The translations under genes were made by a program, and so were the position numbers. 64,000 nt of DNA from a virus, in the IMG/VR virus record IMGVR_UViG_3300008448_000001, positions 62,001 through 126,000 of that record; one strand, 5' to 3'. Each line of letters begins with the position of its first letter. Position 1 is the first letter of the stretch. Under the pieces are notes generated by a model that had not been told where the DNA came from, ran no database searches, and saw only the letters and a list, made by a program, of their open reading frames with translations. Positions 30,875 through 40,047 of the stretch are shown piece by piece.

Positions 30875-31999
30875 GTGTCAGATACCGTTGAGCCGTTTCC
30901 TGTCCTTAGTACGCAACAGGCGTTAGACCTGGGTTTGTACGAGGATTTTGCAGGAACTATCGACCACTTAGTTAAAGAGTGTTCCGCACCCGCCGAGCAG
31001 ATACGCCGAGCGGTCGGTAACCTTTTTACCGTGTCTGACCTGAGTTTTTACTGGAATCCTTGCATCAAGAAAGCCGGAATCTACGTCAGACCGGCTTTTG
31101 ACGGGCACGAGTTTGAGGCAGGAATGCGGTGTCTTCGCACGAAGATCGGTGAGTGCCACACTTTCGAAAGGCAGTTGACGCCTGTTGATCTGCAGGATTG
31201 GTGGGTGAAGGTTGCTTATTCTCCTGCTTTGCGGCGTGCCGGTGAGCTCTTGCAGTTCTTCCCCAGCAAAGACATTCCAGGGTTTGGCGGTCGACCAATC
31301 GCTTCAACGGTTGCCAGCGGTTTGCTCGGTGCGGGTTTGGGCTACGGTGCGGGTTGGCTTGGCGAACAGTTCTTGCCGGAATGGGCACAGGAAGAAGGAA
31401 CTTTGCGCAACCGTTTTGCGCTGCTGGGTGGGCTTGGTGGAGCGGGTATAGGTGCGATCCCGGGTATGATGAACTGGGCAGCTAACCGTCCTTTCAACGA
31501 CCCGATGCTCTTCAAGGGGCACGTGAACGATCGAGGCTTTGAACCTGACAGCACGCCCAGAAGCCCGCAGTTTAAAGCTGCCGTGGATTCATACGTCAAG
31601 AAATTAGCTTTTGTTCCGCATCCTACACCTGCCGGTTCGATTGGCGGTCCGTCGTTCGACGAGATGCCGCTAGTGAAGATGGACGAGCTGGGCAGAGTTG
31701 TTTGGGGAGCTAACTTAAGTCCGCAACTTACGGCGATGACCATGGGAGCCGCTTATGGTGCGTCACAGATGCCGGATCCGAATGCTGTACCTGGAAACGT
31801 CACGCCGCATCAGACGGGTTTGTTTGGCATGATGATGGGTGCGGCGGGTGGCGGAATTAAAGGTTATTTTGCGGGAAGGACGGTAGGCAGAGGGCTTGGC
31901 CTGTTGACAGGCATGCCCGAAGAGACACAAAATAGATTGGGTCAAACCGGTGCAGCTGCCGGTGTTCTTGGGACTTTAGTTCCGAAGCTTTTTAACTAG
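30875..31999 (+). CDS. Glycine-zipper virion-type membrane protein
   Basis: GTG start, GGAGG nine nt upstream, 374 residues. The N-terminal 120 residues are folded and mixed. Residues about 140-200 and 290-350 are Gly/Ala-rich hydrophobic stretches (GLLGAGLGYGAGWLGE, LLGGLGGAGIGAIPGMM, GMMMGAAGGGIKGYFAGR) typical of glycine-zipper membrane-inserting segments. Similar designs occur in the proteins at 2637, 33834 and 48608, which suggests a set of internal virion proteins that open a path through the host envelope. That role is inference. Confidence 0.55.
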   Translation: MSDTVEPFPVLSTQQALDLGLYEDFAGTIDHLVKECSAPAEQIRRAVGNLFTVSDLSFYWNPCIKKAGIYVRPAFDGHEFEAGMRCLRTKIGECHTFERQLTPVDLQDWWVKVAYSPALRRAGELLQFFPSKDIPGFGGRPIASTVASGLLGAGLGYGAGWLGEQFLPEWAQEEGTLRNRFALLGGLGGAGIGAIPGMMNWAANRPFNDPMLFKGHVNDRGFEPDSTPRSPQFKAAVDSYVKKLAFVPHPTPAGSIGGPSFDEMPLVKMDELGRVVWGANLSPQLTAMTMGAAYGASQMPDPNAVPGNVTPHQTGLFGMMMGAAGGGIKGYFAGRTVGRGLGLLTGMPEETQNRLGQTGAAAGVLGTLVPKLFN

Positions 32000-32009
32000 G
32001 GGTGTTGCG

Positions 32010-32549
32010 ATGGCTCTTTACGACGAAACAAAGTCGGCGATTGATGCAGTTATTGGCGAGTACAAGAAAGTCGTGGCGGACGGGAAGATCAGTATTTCCG
32101 AGGTGTTCACGCTTGTCGGGCGAGCGACGGCCACGTTTGTCAACTTGTTCCGTTCCTTGGGTCTTGGTACCGAGAGCGAGCAAAAGGAAACCGTTGTTCT
32201 GGCGATCGGTCGCTTTTACGACGAAATTGTAGCTCCGATTGACATCACCGGGATTCCGAACTTCCTGGAACCTGTCGTTGACCGCGCGATGAAAGAGTTG
32301 CTCCTTTTGTTGACTCGATCGTGGGCTGACTCGCTCGTAGCTGTTTTCAGCAAAAGCGAAATCATTGTGCGACAACAGGCTGCGATGGTTCTTCGAGATT
32401 CAGCGTTGCTGCAAAACCCGCAGGTTTCGGAACAAGTCGAAGCCGGTCCACAGGGAACATCTGGTCCGCAAGCAAGCGATGCGAACTTTGAGGCACAAGT
32501 TGTTCAGCGCATTGTCGAAGACGTGCGTTCTGCGGTTGTCATTTACTAA
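32010..32549 (+). CDS. Alpha-helical hypothetical protein
   Basis: The 179-residue product contains a block RFYDEIVAPIDITGIPNFLEPVVDRAMKELLLLL (about 68-101) that I recall in proteins from diverse viruses and bacteria without a known role. Flanking helices are amphipathic. It is probably structural or membrane-associated given its neighbours. Confidence 0.5.
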   Translation: MALYDETKSAIDAVIGEYKKVVADGKISISEVFTLVGRATATFVNLFRSLGLGTESEQKETVVLAIGRFYDEIVAPIDITGIPNFLEPVVDRAMKELLLLLTRSWADSLVAVFSKSEIIVRQQAAMVLRDSALLQNPQVSEQVEAGPQGTSGPQASDANFEAQVVQRIVEDVRSAVVIY

Positions 32550-32560
32550 GAGGTTTATCC

Positions 32561-32968
32561 GTGAATTTGCCTACGATAATTGGAAAGTCGGACGGGGTCC
32601 TGTTCTTTGGACCCCGTTCGCACCCTAAAGCAGTTCGTTGGTGGGCTGAGCGGGGTTTAATTCATTTCGAAGACTCCCGGACGGGGCAGTATTCTGCCAT
32701 GACGGTTAAAACGTTCCTTGAGCGTTTGTCCGCAATTAACGATTTGCTTTCCAAAGGACGGCGGGTAGAGAACAAGGATTTCTTACACCCGGACGAGGTT
32801 GAAAGGCAAATGCGTTTTGTCGAGCAGGGGCTTGATCTGGCCCGCAAGGCGAAAGAACAAGGTATGCCGGACGACCCAGAAGTCCGCCGTCAAAAGGTCG
32901 CCGATCTCCCGGTTTCGGTTTTGGTTGAAAAAGCTGTTCCGCCTACTTTACACCTCGGCAACGAGTAA
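32561..32968 (+). CDS. Hypothetical protein
   Basis: GTG start with an AAGAGG site; 135 residues. A beta-rich start (LFFGPRSHPKAVRWWAERGLIHFEDSRTGQ) is followed by a charged helical half. No motif recognised. It is in line with the virion-type genes around it. Confidence 0.5.
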   Translation: MNLPTIIGKSDGVLFFGPRSHPKAVRWWAERGLIHFEDSRTGQYSAMTVKTFLERLSAINDLLSKGRRVENKDFLHPDEVERQMRFVEQGLDLARKAKEQGMPDDPEVRRQKVADLPVSVLVEKAVPPTLHLGNE

Positions 32969-32980
32969 ACGGAGTTACGT

Positions 32981-33448
32981 ATGTCACCTGAAGAGTCCTT
33001 TAAGCTGGGTTTTTACAGCCGTTGTGTCGAAGAGGGAATGTCTGCTTCGCAGATCGCCACGTTGGCAAAGCAGGCTGGAGATCTTTTCGACAAGCAGGCC
33101 GCTGGGCCAGCTGCTGCGTCGGGCTTTTTGCTTCCGGCATTGTCAAACGCTGTGGGTGGCCTCGCAAGTGCGACTAAGTCTAGCTTGGGCATGGCCCGGG
33201 ATGCCACAGGCTTGGCTAAGGAGCTATCGCCGCTTGCCTTTCTGGCGGCGGCTGTTCCTCCGACGGTTGGAGGTTTGGCGGCGGTTTTGAAGAACACTGC
33301 CACAGACATTAACGAAGAAGACGTTGGCGAGGCAAAGCAGCAAGAACTCTCGGACACTTATCGCCGCATGGCGGAGCAGCTTCGAAGGCAGCAGTCGGCA
33401 AGGCGTTTCAAGCAGAATCGTAAAGCATCAGGTCGTGTTTTCATGTAA
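32981..33448 (+). CDS. Virion-type protein with SRC-EEG helical motif
   Basis: The 155-residue product opens ESFKLGFYSRCVEEGMSASQIATLAKQAG. A matching block, FFSRMVEEGRSSTQIKQAIEMTG, occurs in the Nudix fusion at 2637, so both share a small helical module. A Gly/Ala-rich hydrophobic middle (about 55-105) and a basic Arg/Gln C-terminus follow. It looks like an internal virion protein. Confidence 0.5.
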   Translation: MSPEESFKLGFYSRCVEEGMSASQIATLAKQAGDLFDKQAAGPAAASGFLLPALSNAVGGLASATKSSLGMARDATGLAKELSPLAFLAAAVPPTVGGLAAVLKNTATDINEEDVGEAKQQELSDTYRRMAEQLRRQQSARRFKQNRKASGRVFM

Positions 33449-33457
33449 AGGAAGGCT

Positions 33458-33820
33458 ATGAGCAGTTTGGTAAAGTTTTCAAACCGCAAAGATGGTAATG
33501 GACGCGGTAACGTTTACTGGAACCGGTCGGAAATCGACGGGCTTCCGTTTCGAGGTGCATCCGCGCCTTTGCTCAAAGAGGAGGAATACGCGGACCGCGT
33601 GGTACGCGTTAACGACTTCAAGAACGCAACTTTTGACACGAGCAATCCAGAGCAGAACGCGGAGTACTGCCGCGTGATGGACAGCGTTGCAAATTCTTGG
33701 TTCAATCTTATTCATATTGATCGCCACCGTAAGCCCGATGATAATGGGTATCTAATTTACATGGAATGGGTTGAGCCGTTCTTGGAAGACGGTAAGCCTA
33801 ATCTCAGCTTCGGGGTTTGA
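33458..33820 (+). CDS. Hypothetical protein
   Basis: The 120-residue product has an AAAGGAAGG site. It has Trp/Tyr-rich beta character (GNVYWNRSEIDGLPF; IDRHRKPDDNGYLIYMEWVEPFLEDG) and looks like a compact structural or adaptor protein. The stop is TGA, 13 bp before the next ATG. No family recognised. Confidence 0.5.
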   Translation: MSSLVKFSNRKDGNGRGNVYWNRSEIDGLPFRGASAPLLKEEEYADRVVRVNDFKNATFDTSNPEQNAEYCRVMDSVANSWFNLIHIDRHRKPDDNGYLIYMEWVEPFLEDGKPNLSFGV

Positions 33821-33833
33821 CACAAGGTGCACG

Positions 33834-34718
33834 ATGACGGAACAAGACGCTAAGCAGCTCCTATCTCGCATAAAGCAAGCTGGAATGGACACGACCTTCT
33901 CAAATGTGGATCTCAGTAAGCCGGTTCCGCAGGCGTCTTTAAGTACGCGATTTTTGAGTGCGTTAAATCCGCTTGGCGGAAAAGCCGCACCGGTTCAAAG
34001 TTTCGAACGCGACTACGCCTCACAGCTAAACAAAGACACGGTCAGTAAGCTGCTTCAAGGCATGGTTGTGCTCGCTGGTGGCGGAGCGGCGTTGCGAGGG
34101 CTTAGCGGCCTGGGAGAAGCGTCGACCGCTCGAAAGCGAAAACAAACCGGACGGGTAGTTGAGATGCCTGTGCCGTACGCGGAAAAAGGAGCGTTTGACA
34201 GTGCGAACAAGTCTTGGTTTTCTGGTGCTACATCGCCTGTCGGTTTGCCTTACACGGCACCTGCGGCTCTTTTAGGTTTTCCGCTAGCCTTCTACGGCGG
34301 GTGGAAAGGTGTCGACGCCTTGATGGACAAGCAGCGACGGTCGCAAACGGATTCGGAGCTTGATGACGCGAAGCGAGACTACGAAGCGGCTCTTTTGGAC
34401 AGCTACAAGACAGCCAGCGACAACAGCGACAGTGTGTCGGCAAACTTGGACAGGGCCTTTGCGGGTTTACGGGAACAGTCCGAGAAGGCTGCTCTCTTCG
34501 AGAACGCTCCGGGTGCTGTTGCCGGGCTAGCCGCAGCGTACACTCTCGGATCGCTGCCGTTGGGTTATTACGTCGTGGACAAGCAGATGCGAAAGAACAG
34601 TCGAAAAGCAATTCTTGAAAAAGCTTTGCGTGAGCGGGCGAGACGTGCGGCCATGTCGCAACCTCCCGAGCTGTATGCTATTCCGGCACCTGTTTCCTCG
34701 TCGCCTGCAAGTGTTTAA
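33834..34718 (+). CDS. Membrane-type virion protein
   Basis: I use the ATG at 33834, since upstream in-frame codons overlap the previous gene; 294 residues. Hydrophobic glycine-rich stretches lie at about 74-90 (LLQGMVVLAGGGAALRGLSGL), 140-160 (APAALLGFPLAFYGG) and 225-245, separated by charged helices. It directly precedes the RNA polymerase gene and belongs to the glycine-zipper set. Confidence 0.5.
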   Translation: MTEQDAKQLLSRIKQAGMDTTFSNVDLSKPVPQASLSTRFLSALNPLGGKAAPVQSFERDYASQLNKDTVSKLLQGMVVLAGGGAALRGLSGLGEASTARKRKQTGRVVEMPVPYAEKGAFDSANKSWFSGATSPVGLPYTAPAALLGFPLAFYGGWKGVDALMDKQRRSQTDSELDDAKRDYEAALLDSYKTASDNSDSVSANLDRAFAGLREQSEKAALFENAPGAVAGLAAAYTLGSLPLGYYVVDKQMRKNSRKAILEKALRERARRAAMSQPPELYAIPAPVSSSPASV

Positions 34719-34724
34719 TCGCCT

Positions 34725-37700
34725 ATGTCCAGAATAGACTCGAGCATTCTAGGTTCAAAGCCTTTCAGTTTACTGACGCCAACTCCTCAGCCTTTAAACC
34801 AGCCTGAGGAGTTGGACTTTCGTGAGTTCGGTGACACGGACGCAACGCGAAAAAGCATTTACGACAATGTCTTGTCGGCGGCTAGTTCGATCGAGCCCAT
34901 ATCGAATGCAAGGCACACGCTTCGGTTAACTGGCGTGGAATACGCTGATCCGGACACGGTTAGCAAGAAGCAGCAGAAAGAAGCTATTCTAAACGGCATC
35001 AGTGTTGGCCGAAGGCTTCGCGGGACTTGGGAGCTTCTCGACAACGAGACACAGCAGGTTCTCGACCGTAAACGTGCCGTTCTCGCTACAATTCCATACT
35101 TGACGGAACGTGGTACGTTTATCAACAACGGGACGGAGTACACGCTAAAAAATCAGCAACGGTTGCTTCCAGGCATCTACACACGTATACGGGACAACGG
35201 TGAGATCGAGTCCCACGCGAACGTTATGCCGGGCAAGGGGGTTTCGCACCGTTATTTTTTGGATCCGGAGAAAGGCGTATTTAAGATCAAGGTCGGCCAA
35301 GGCACAGTCGGGCTGACCCCCCTCTTAAAGCTCATGGGTGCCACACCGGAGCAGCTGAAGGAAGCGTGGGGCAAGGATCTTTTCGCGACTAACTACAACA
35401 ATGACGCCGCTTCGGAGTACATCAAACTCAAACAAAAGTTTTTGAATAACTCCGAAATGCAGGGAACCGAAGCGGAGCAGCGTCAAGCTTTAATCGACAA
35501 GTTTGCACGCATGGAGCTGGACCCGCAGGTGACAGCCAGAACACTAGGTCGCCCACATAAAAACATTACGCTCGATACGCTGTTAGACGTGACCCGCAAG
35601 CTTGTAAGCGTGAGCAAGAACGAGGCCGACCCGGACGACCGGGACGCGTTGACCTATCAGCAGTTTCTAGGGCCCGAGGATTTGCTTGCGGAGCGATTGC
35701 AACGCGACAAAGACGGCATTCGCCGACAGCTGCTATGGAAGGCGTCCTGGAAGGGTAACTTACAGAGCATGCCTTCTTCGTCGCTTGGAAAACAAGTTCT
35801 TTCGGCTTTGCTGACAAGCGGATTAGGTCAAGCGATCGAGGAAATTAACCCAGCAGAGCTTTACGATAAAACGACATCGGTTAGCCGACTCGGCGAGGGT
35901 GGTATTCCATCGACGGACGCTATTCCGAAGGAAGCTCGCAGCGTACAGCCAAGCATGTTTGGTTACGTCGATCCGTTGCGTACCCCGGAGTCCGGTAAAG
36001 TCGGCGTGGATACTTATCTGGCGAGAGGTGTCCGAAAGGGTAAGAACGGAAAGCTGTACGCTCAGTTTCGAGAGCTGAAGACAGGAAAACTTGTTTACCG
36101 GACACCGCAAGAAGTTGCGGATCTCACGCTTGGATTTCCCGGCAGCCAGCAGGAGGACGCCCCTCGGGTTCCCGCCATGCGAGGGGGAAAGATGCTTTAT
36201 GTGCCCAAGTCGCAGATCGACTTAGAGCTGCCCGCCATGGAGGAAGCCTTCAACCAGCTGTCAAACATGATTCCCATGAAGAGTCAGGTCAAAGGGCAGC
36301 GACTTGTGATGGCGTCCAGAATGACAACGCAGGCTTTGCCGCTAGTTGACGCGGAATCGCCTTTGGTGCAGTCTGCTGTTCCGGGTACTAACGGCAACCA
36401 AAGCTATGAGGAACTGTATTCGAAGGGGATGGGTGCGCTGCGTGCACCTCAAGCTGGCGTAGTACTCGGTGTCGACAAAGAGGGTATTCACGTTCGATAC
36501 GAAGACGGCACAAACGCAACGCACGAGCTGTATCACAATTTTCCGTTCAACCGTAAAACTTTTGTGCACCAGACATCCGCAGTGCAGCCGGGCGATCGGT
36601 TTAATCCCGACCAGCTTTTAGCCTATTCCAATTACACGGACAAGCAGGGTGCTGCGGCGTTGGGGAAAAACGCAAGAACAGCCTACATTGCCTGGCAAGG
36701 GAAGAACTTTGAGGATGCCGCGGTTATCTCTGAAAGCTACGCGAAAAAGATGAGTTCCGAGCACATGTACCAACATGACCTGGAGCTTGACGCCAAGACG
36801 GTAGCTGGCAAAGGGAAGTATGTTTCTGCGTACCCTGGAAAATACGACAAACGCATCTTAGAGAACATTGACTCGAGTGGTGTGATTAAACCGGGTACGA
36901 TCGTGCACCGGGGTGATCCGCTTATCCTTGGTTTGCGGCAAAACGAAACGGCCCACAACAAAGTGCACAAAAAGGGTAAAACCGCTTTTAGCGATGCTGC
37001 GGTGACTTGGGAGCACAATGACAGCGGCGAAGTCACTGATGTTGTCATGGGCAAGCGAGGGCCGACTGTTGTGGTTAAAATGTCGGCGCCGATGCAGGTG
37101 GGCGATAAACTTTCGGGAAGGTACGGTGACAAGGGAGTCATCGCGGACGTGATACCTGATTCGCAGATGCCACACGATTCTCAAGGTCGACCTTTCGAGG
37201 TTTTAGTGAACCCACTGGGTGTTATCACTCGGACTAACCCAAGTCAGTTGTCCGAGCTTTTTCTTGGTAAGATCGCCGAGAAGCGTGGCAAGCCGATCAA
37301 GGTCGAGGACTTTGATTCTTCGAAGGATATGAACGAATGGGTGTTGCAGGAGCTCGCCCGCGAGGGTTTAAGCGACCTAGAGGACGTTGTTGACCCTACA
37401 CGCGATCGCAAGGTCAAAGGTATTGCCACGGGCAGTCGCTTCTTCATGAAGCTGCACCACACAGCGGAAGGCAAAGGGCAAAGCCGTGGCGGTGGCTCTT
37501 ACACGATGGAAGACACCCCGGCGAAAGGCGGGGCAGAGGGTTCTAAGCGGATAGGTATGCTCGATACCAACGCGTTGCTATCGCACGGAGCTACTGCAAC
37601 GCTGCAGGACATCAGCACGGTGCGGGGGCAAAAGAACGACGACTATTGGATGCAGTTCATGTCGGGTTACAACCCGCAAGTAACCAAGGTACCGCACGTC

Positions 37701-39164
37701 TACCAGAAGTTCGTCAATCAGTTGCGAGCTGCCGGGGTTAATGTTGTCAAGCAAGGAACGCAGCTCAACATTATGGCCCTCACGGATAAAGACATCGACG
37801 AGCTCGCCGGTGACCGGGAGTTGAGCAACTCGGAGGGTGTCGACTGGGGCAGTGATCTAAAGGAGCTGCCTGGCGGTTTGTTCGACAAAGCTAAGACAGG
37901 CGGACACGGCGGAAATCGTTGGACATACATCAAGCTGCACGAGCCTATGCCTAACCCGGTCATGGAAGAACCCATTCGGAAAATACTGGGGATGACACAG
38001 AAGAAGTTCGATGCTGTGATTGCTGGCGACGACACGATCGACGGTCACGGGTCGGGTCCGACTGCGATTCAAAAAGCACTTAAAGCGATAAACCTGGACA
38101 GCGAAATCGAGAAGACGCGTGCAGTGATCTCGGCGGGCAGAGCTTCCGAGCGAGATAACGCTATCCGCAAGTTGGGGTATTTGAAGAGTGCACGAAAACT
38201 TAAGCTGCATCCTTCGGACTACATGCTTACGAAAGCTCCTGTTATGCCGCCAATGTTTCGTCCGATCAGCATGATGAGCAACGACATGCCGCTCATCAAC
38301 GACGCGAACTACCTTTACAAGGAGCTGTTCGAAGCCAACAAAAACCTTCAAGAGATTCAGAAGGCGGTGGGGGCAGATGGTTCCGGACCCGAGCGGTTGG
38401 CTACGTATCAGGCGTTCAAGGCTGTGACCGGCCTCGGTGACCCGATTAGTCAAAAGAGTCGGGACAAGAATGTACAAGGCGTGCTTAGGTCCGTGTTCGG
38501 CAGCAGCCCCAAGTTCGGTACGTTGCAACGAAAGCTTATTTCGACCACCGTGGATAATGTGGGCCGTGCGGTCATTACGCCGAACCCTGACTTGGACATG
38601 GATTCTGTGGGTTTACCGGAGGACAAAGCATTCAAGGCATACGAGAAGTTTGTCACGCGAAGGCTGGTGCGTAAAGGCATGTCCTTCAGGGAAGCAAGAC
38701 AGCAGATTGTAGATCGCACGGACTTGGCGAGAAACTCGCTGCTTGAAGAGATGGACGCGAGACCCGTTTACATAAGCCGTGCCCCGGTGTTGCACAAGTT
38801 TGGCATATTGGCGATGCGACCGAGGCTTACGAAAGGTGATACACTTCAGGTAAGCCCTTTGATTGTAAAAGGCTTCGGTGCGGATTTCGACGGTGACGCG
38901 ATGAATTATCACGTACCTAGCCTGGAGAAATCCGTCGAAGAAGCGTATGCTAAGCTGCTTCCAAGTCGTAATTTGTTTAGCATGTCTGACTTCAAGTCCG
39001 TAATGCACGCTCCGGCGAACGAATACGTCAGCGGGCTTTACCATGCGACGAAAAGCAAAAGCGAAAGGCCGGTAAGAATTTTCCGAACTATCGCCGAAGC
39101 GAAACAAGCGTACAGCCGAAAAGAAATTTCCGTTGATGACAGAATCAAAATCCTTGAAGCCTAG
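34725..39164 (+). CDS. RNA polymerase beta subunit fused to N-terminal part of beta'
   Basis: The 1,479-residue chain carries bacterial-type RNAP landmarks in order. Beta: IPYLTERGTFINNGTEY (about 123-139), GDKLSGRYGDKGVI (from Gly793), VNPLGVITRTNPSQLSELFLG, and RIGMLDTNALLSHGATATLQD (about 939-959). Beta': GGLFDKAKTGGHGGNRW (about 1050), PPMFRPISMM, GTLQRKLISTTVDNVGRAVITPNPDL, and catalytic GADFDGDAMNYHV with Asp1387, Asp1389 and Asp1391. It ends soon after this loop; the rest of beta' is at 40843. I find no cysteine, so both beta' zinc sites are absent. Beta-beta' fusion occurs naturally in a few bacteria; a fusion that stops inside beta' is unusual. No alpha, omega or sigma is visible here. 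Confidence 0.93.
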   Translation: MSRIDSSILGSKPFSLLTPTPQPLNQPEELDFREFGDTDATRKSIYDNVLSAASSIEPISNARHTLRLTGVEYADPDTVSKKQQKEAILNGISVGRRLRGTWELLDNETQQVLDRKRAVLATIPYLTERGTFINNGTEYTLKNQQRLLPGIYTRIRDNGEIESHANVMPGKGVSHRYFLDPEKGVFKIKVGQGTVGLTPLLKLMGATPEQLKEAWGKDLFATNYNNDAASEYIKLKQKFLNNSEMQGTEAEQRQALIDKFARMELDPQVTARTLGRPHKNITLDTLLDVTRKLVSVSKNEADPDDRDALTYQQFLGPEDLLAERLQRDKDGIRRQLLWKASWKGNLQSMPSSSLGKQVLSALLTSGLGQAIEEINPAELYDKTTSVSRLGEGGIPSTDAIPKEARSVQPSMFGYVDPLRTPESGKVGVDTYLARGVRKGKNGKLYAQFRELKTGKLVYRTPQEVADLTLGFPGSQQEDAPRVPAMRGGKMLYVPKSQIDLELPAMEEAFNQLSNMIPMKSQVKGQRLVMASRMTTQALPLVDAESPLVQSAVPGTNGNQSYEELYSKGMGALRAPQAGVVLGVDKEGIHVRYEDGTNATHELYHNFPFNRKTFVHQTSAVQPGDRFNPDQLLAYSNYTDKQGAAALGKNARTAYIAWQGKNFEDAAVISESYAKKMSSEHMYQHDLELDAKTVAGKGKYVSAYPGKYDKRILENIDSSGVIKPGTIVHRGDPLILGLRQNETAHNKVHKKGKTAFSDAAVTWEHNDSGEVTDVVMGKRGPTVVVKMSAPMQVGDKLSGRYGDKGVIADVIPDSQMPHDSQGRPFEVLVNPLGVITRTNPSQLSELFLGKIAEKRGKPIKVEDFDSSKDMNEWVLQELAREGLSDLEDVVDPTRDRKVKGIATGSRFFMKLHHTAEGKGQSRGGGSYTMEDTPAKGGAEGSKRIGMLDTNALLSHGATATLQDISTVRGQKNDDYWMQFMSGYNPQVTKVPHVYQKFVNQLRAAGVNVVKQGTQLNIMALTDKDIDELAGDRELSNSEGVDWGSDLKELPGGLFDKAKTGGHGGNRWTYIKLHEPMPNPVMEEPIRKILGMTQKKFDAVIAGDDTIDGHGSGPTAIQKALKAINLDSEIEKTRAVISAGRASERDNAIRKLGYLKSARKLKLHPSDYMLTKAPVMPPMFRPISMMSNDMPLINDANYLYKELFEANKNLQEIQKAVGADGSGPERLATYQAFKAVTGLGDPISQKSRDKNVQGVLRSVFGSSPKFGTLQRKLISTTVDNVGRAVITPNPDLDMDSVGLPEDKAFKAYEKFVTRRLVRKGMSFREARQQIVDRTDLARNSLLEEMDARPVYISRAPVLHKFGILAMRPRLTKGDTLQVSPLIVKGFGADFDGDAMNYHVPSLEKSVEEAYAKLLPSRNLFSMSDFKSVMHAPANEYVSGLYHATKSKSERPVRIFRTIAEAKQAYSRKEISVDDRIKILEA

Positions 39165-39178
39165 GGCTGGAGAAGATC

Positions 39179-39829
39179 GTGACTATTAACAAGCAATTGC
39201 TGCGCGATGCGCTTTCTAATTTACAGAAGCAGGGTTTTGTGGCTGCGGGAGACCCCGCGATGGGTGGGGCACCTCCGGCGGACCCGGCTGCAATGGGCGG
39301 AGGAGCACCTCCGATGGACCCGGCTGCGATGGGCGGTGGAGCTCCTCCTGCCGATCCGGCTGCAATGGGTGGCGGTGATCCGCTCGCGGCACTTGCGCCC
39401 ATGATTCAGCAAATGGTGCAACAAGCTGTTTCCGCTGGCGGGGGTGGGGGCGGCGGCGGTATGGCAGGCGGCGGCATCAAGCCGAAGATCGACGTTAACG
39501 TTGAACTTTTGCAAATCAAGAAGCTGCTGGCACGCATCGTTGATGCCTTAGGGATTCAAGTTCCTGCGGCAGAGATGGTTGCAACTTCCGACGACCTGAA
39601 CCAGATGGCAAGCCAACAGGGTGGGGGTGCCGCAGGCGGTGGTGCTGCTGCTGGCGGCGGTGCCTTAGGCTCCATTCAACCGATGCAACCAATGAAAGCC
39701 GCTTATGCCCGCGAAGAATGGGACTTTGGCGAAGTTTACGGCGGTCAGCTTTCTGCTGTGCAGCAGTCCCAGCAGAGCACGGCTCTAAAGGCTATCGCAG
39801 CTTTACGTCAAAGGCAAGACAGTGTTTAA
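39179..39829 (+). CDS. Gly/Pro/Ala repeat protein between RNAP genes
   Basis: GTG start with a GGAG site; 216 residues. Residues about 22-65 repeat DPAAMGGGAPP-type units, and glycine-rich linkers occur near 85-100 and 145-165. Between them is a folded helix (DVNVELLQIKKLLARIVDALGIQVPAAEM). The composition resembles the C-terminal half of the scaffold-like protein at 51297. It sits between the two halves of beta' and may be a virion linker or polymerase-associated protein. There is no direct evidence of function. Confidence 0.55.
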   Translation: MTINKQLLRDALSNLQKQGFVAAGDPAMGGAPPADPAAMGGGAPPMDPAAMGGGAPPADPAAMGGGDPLAALAPMIQQMVQQAVSAGGGGGGGGMAGGGIKPKIDVNVELLQIKKLLARIVDALGIQVPAAEMVATSDDLNQMASQQGGGAAGGGAAAGGGALGSIQPMQPMKAAYAREEWDFGEVYGGQLSAVQQSQQSTALKAIAALRQRQDSV

Positions 39830-40046
39830 CGTAGAGATTTTAGAGCGAATAGGTCAAAAGCCTATCGTTGTTCCGGCATCGCAAGTGGTTGTTCGAATGC
39901 CGGACGGTACACCGATCAGCGTCGCAGCGTTGTACGGCAGTAGTAGTTCCGTCATGGTTTCGCACTGTACGGACAAGGATTTCCAAGAAACATTGGGTAA
40001 GCTTGGAATAAAAGAGAAAGTTATAGTCACTCAGATAAAGGTGTGA
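39822..40046 (+). CDS. Small hypothetical protein
   Basis: From a GTG overlapping the previous stop by 8 nt, 74 residues form a compact beta-rich protein (VEILERIGQKPIVVPASQVVVRMPDGTPISVAALYG). It is the second gene between the RNAP halves. No family recognised. Confidence 0.5.
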   Translation: MFNVEILERIGQKPIVVPASQVVVRMPDGTPISVAALYGSSSSVMVSHCTDKDFQETLGKLGIKEKVIVTQIKV

Positions 40047-40047
40047 A

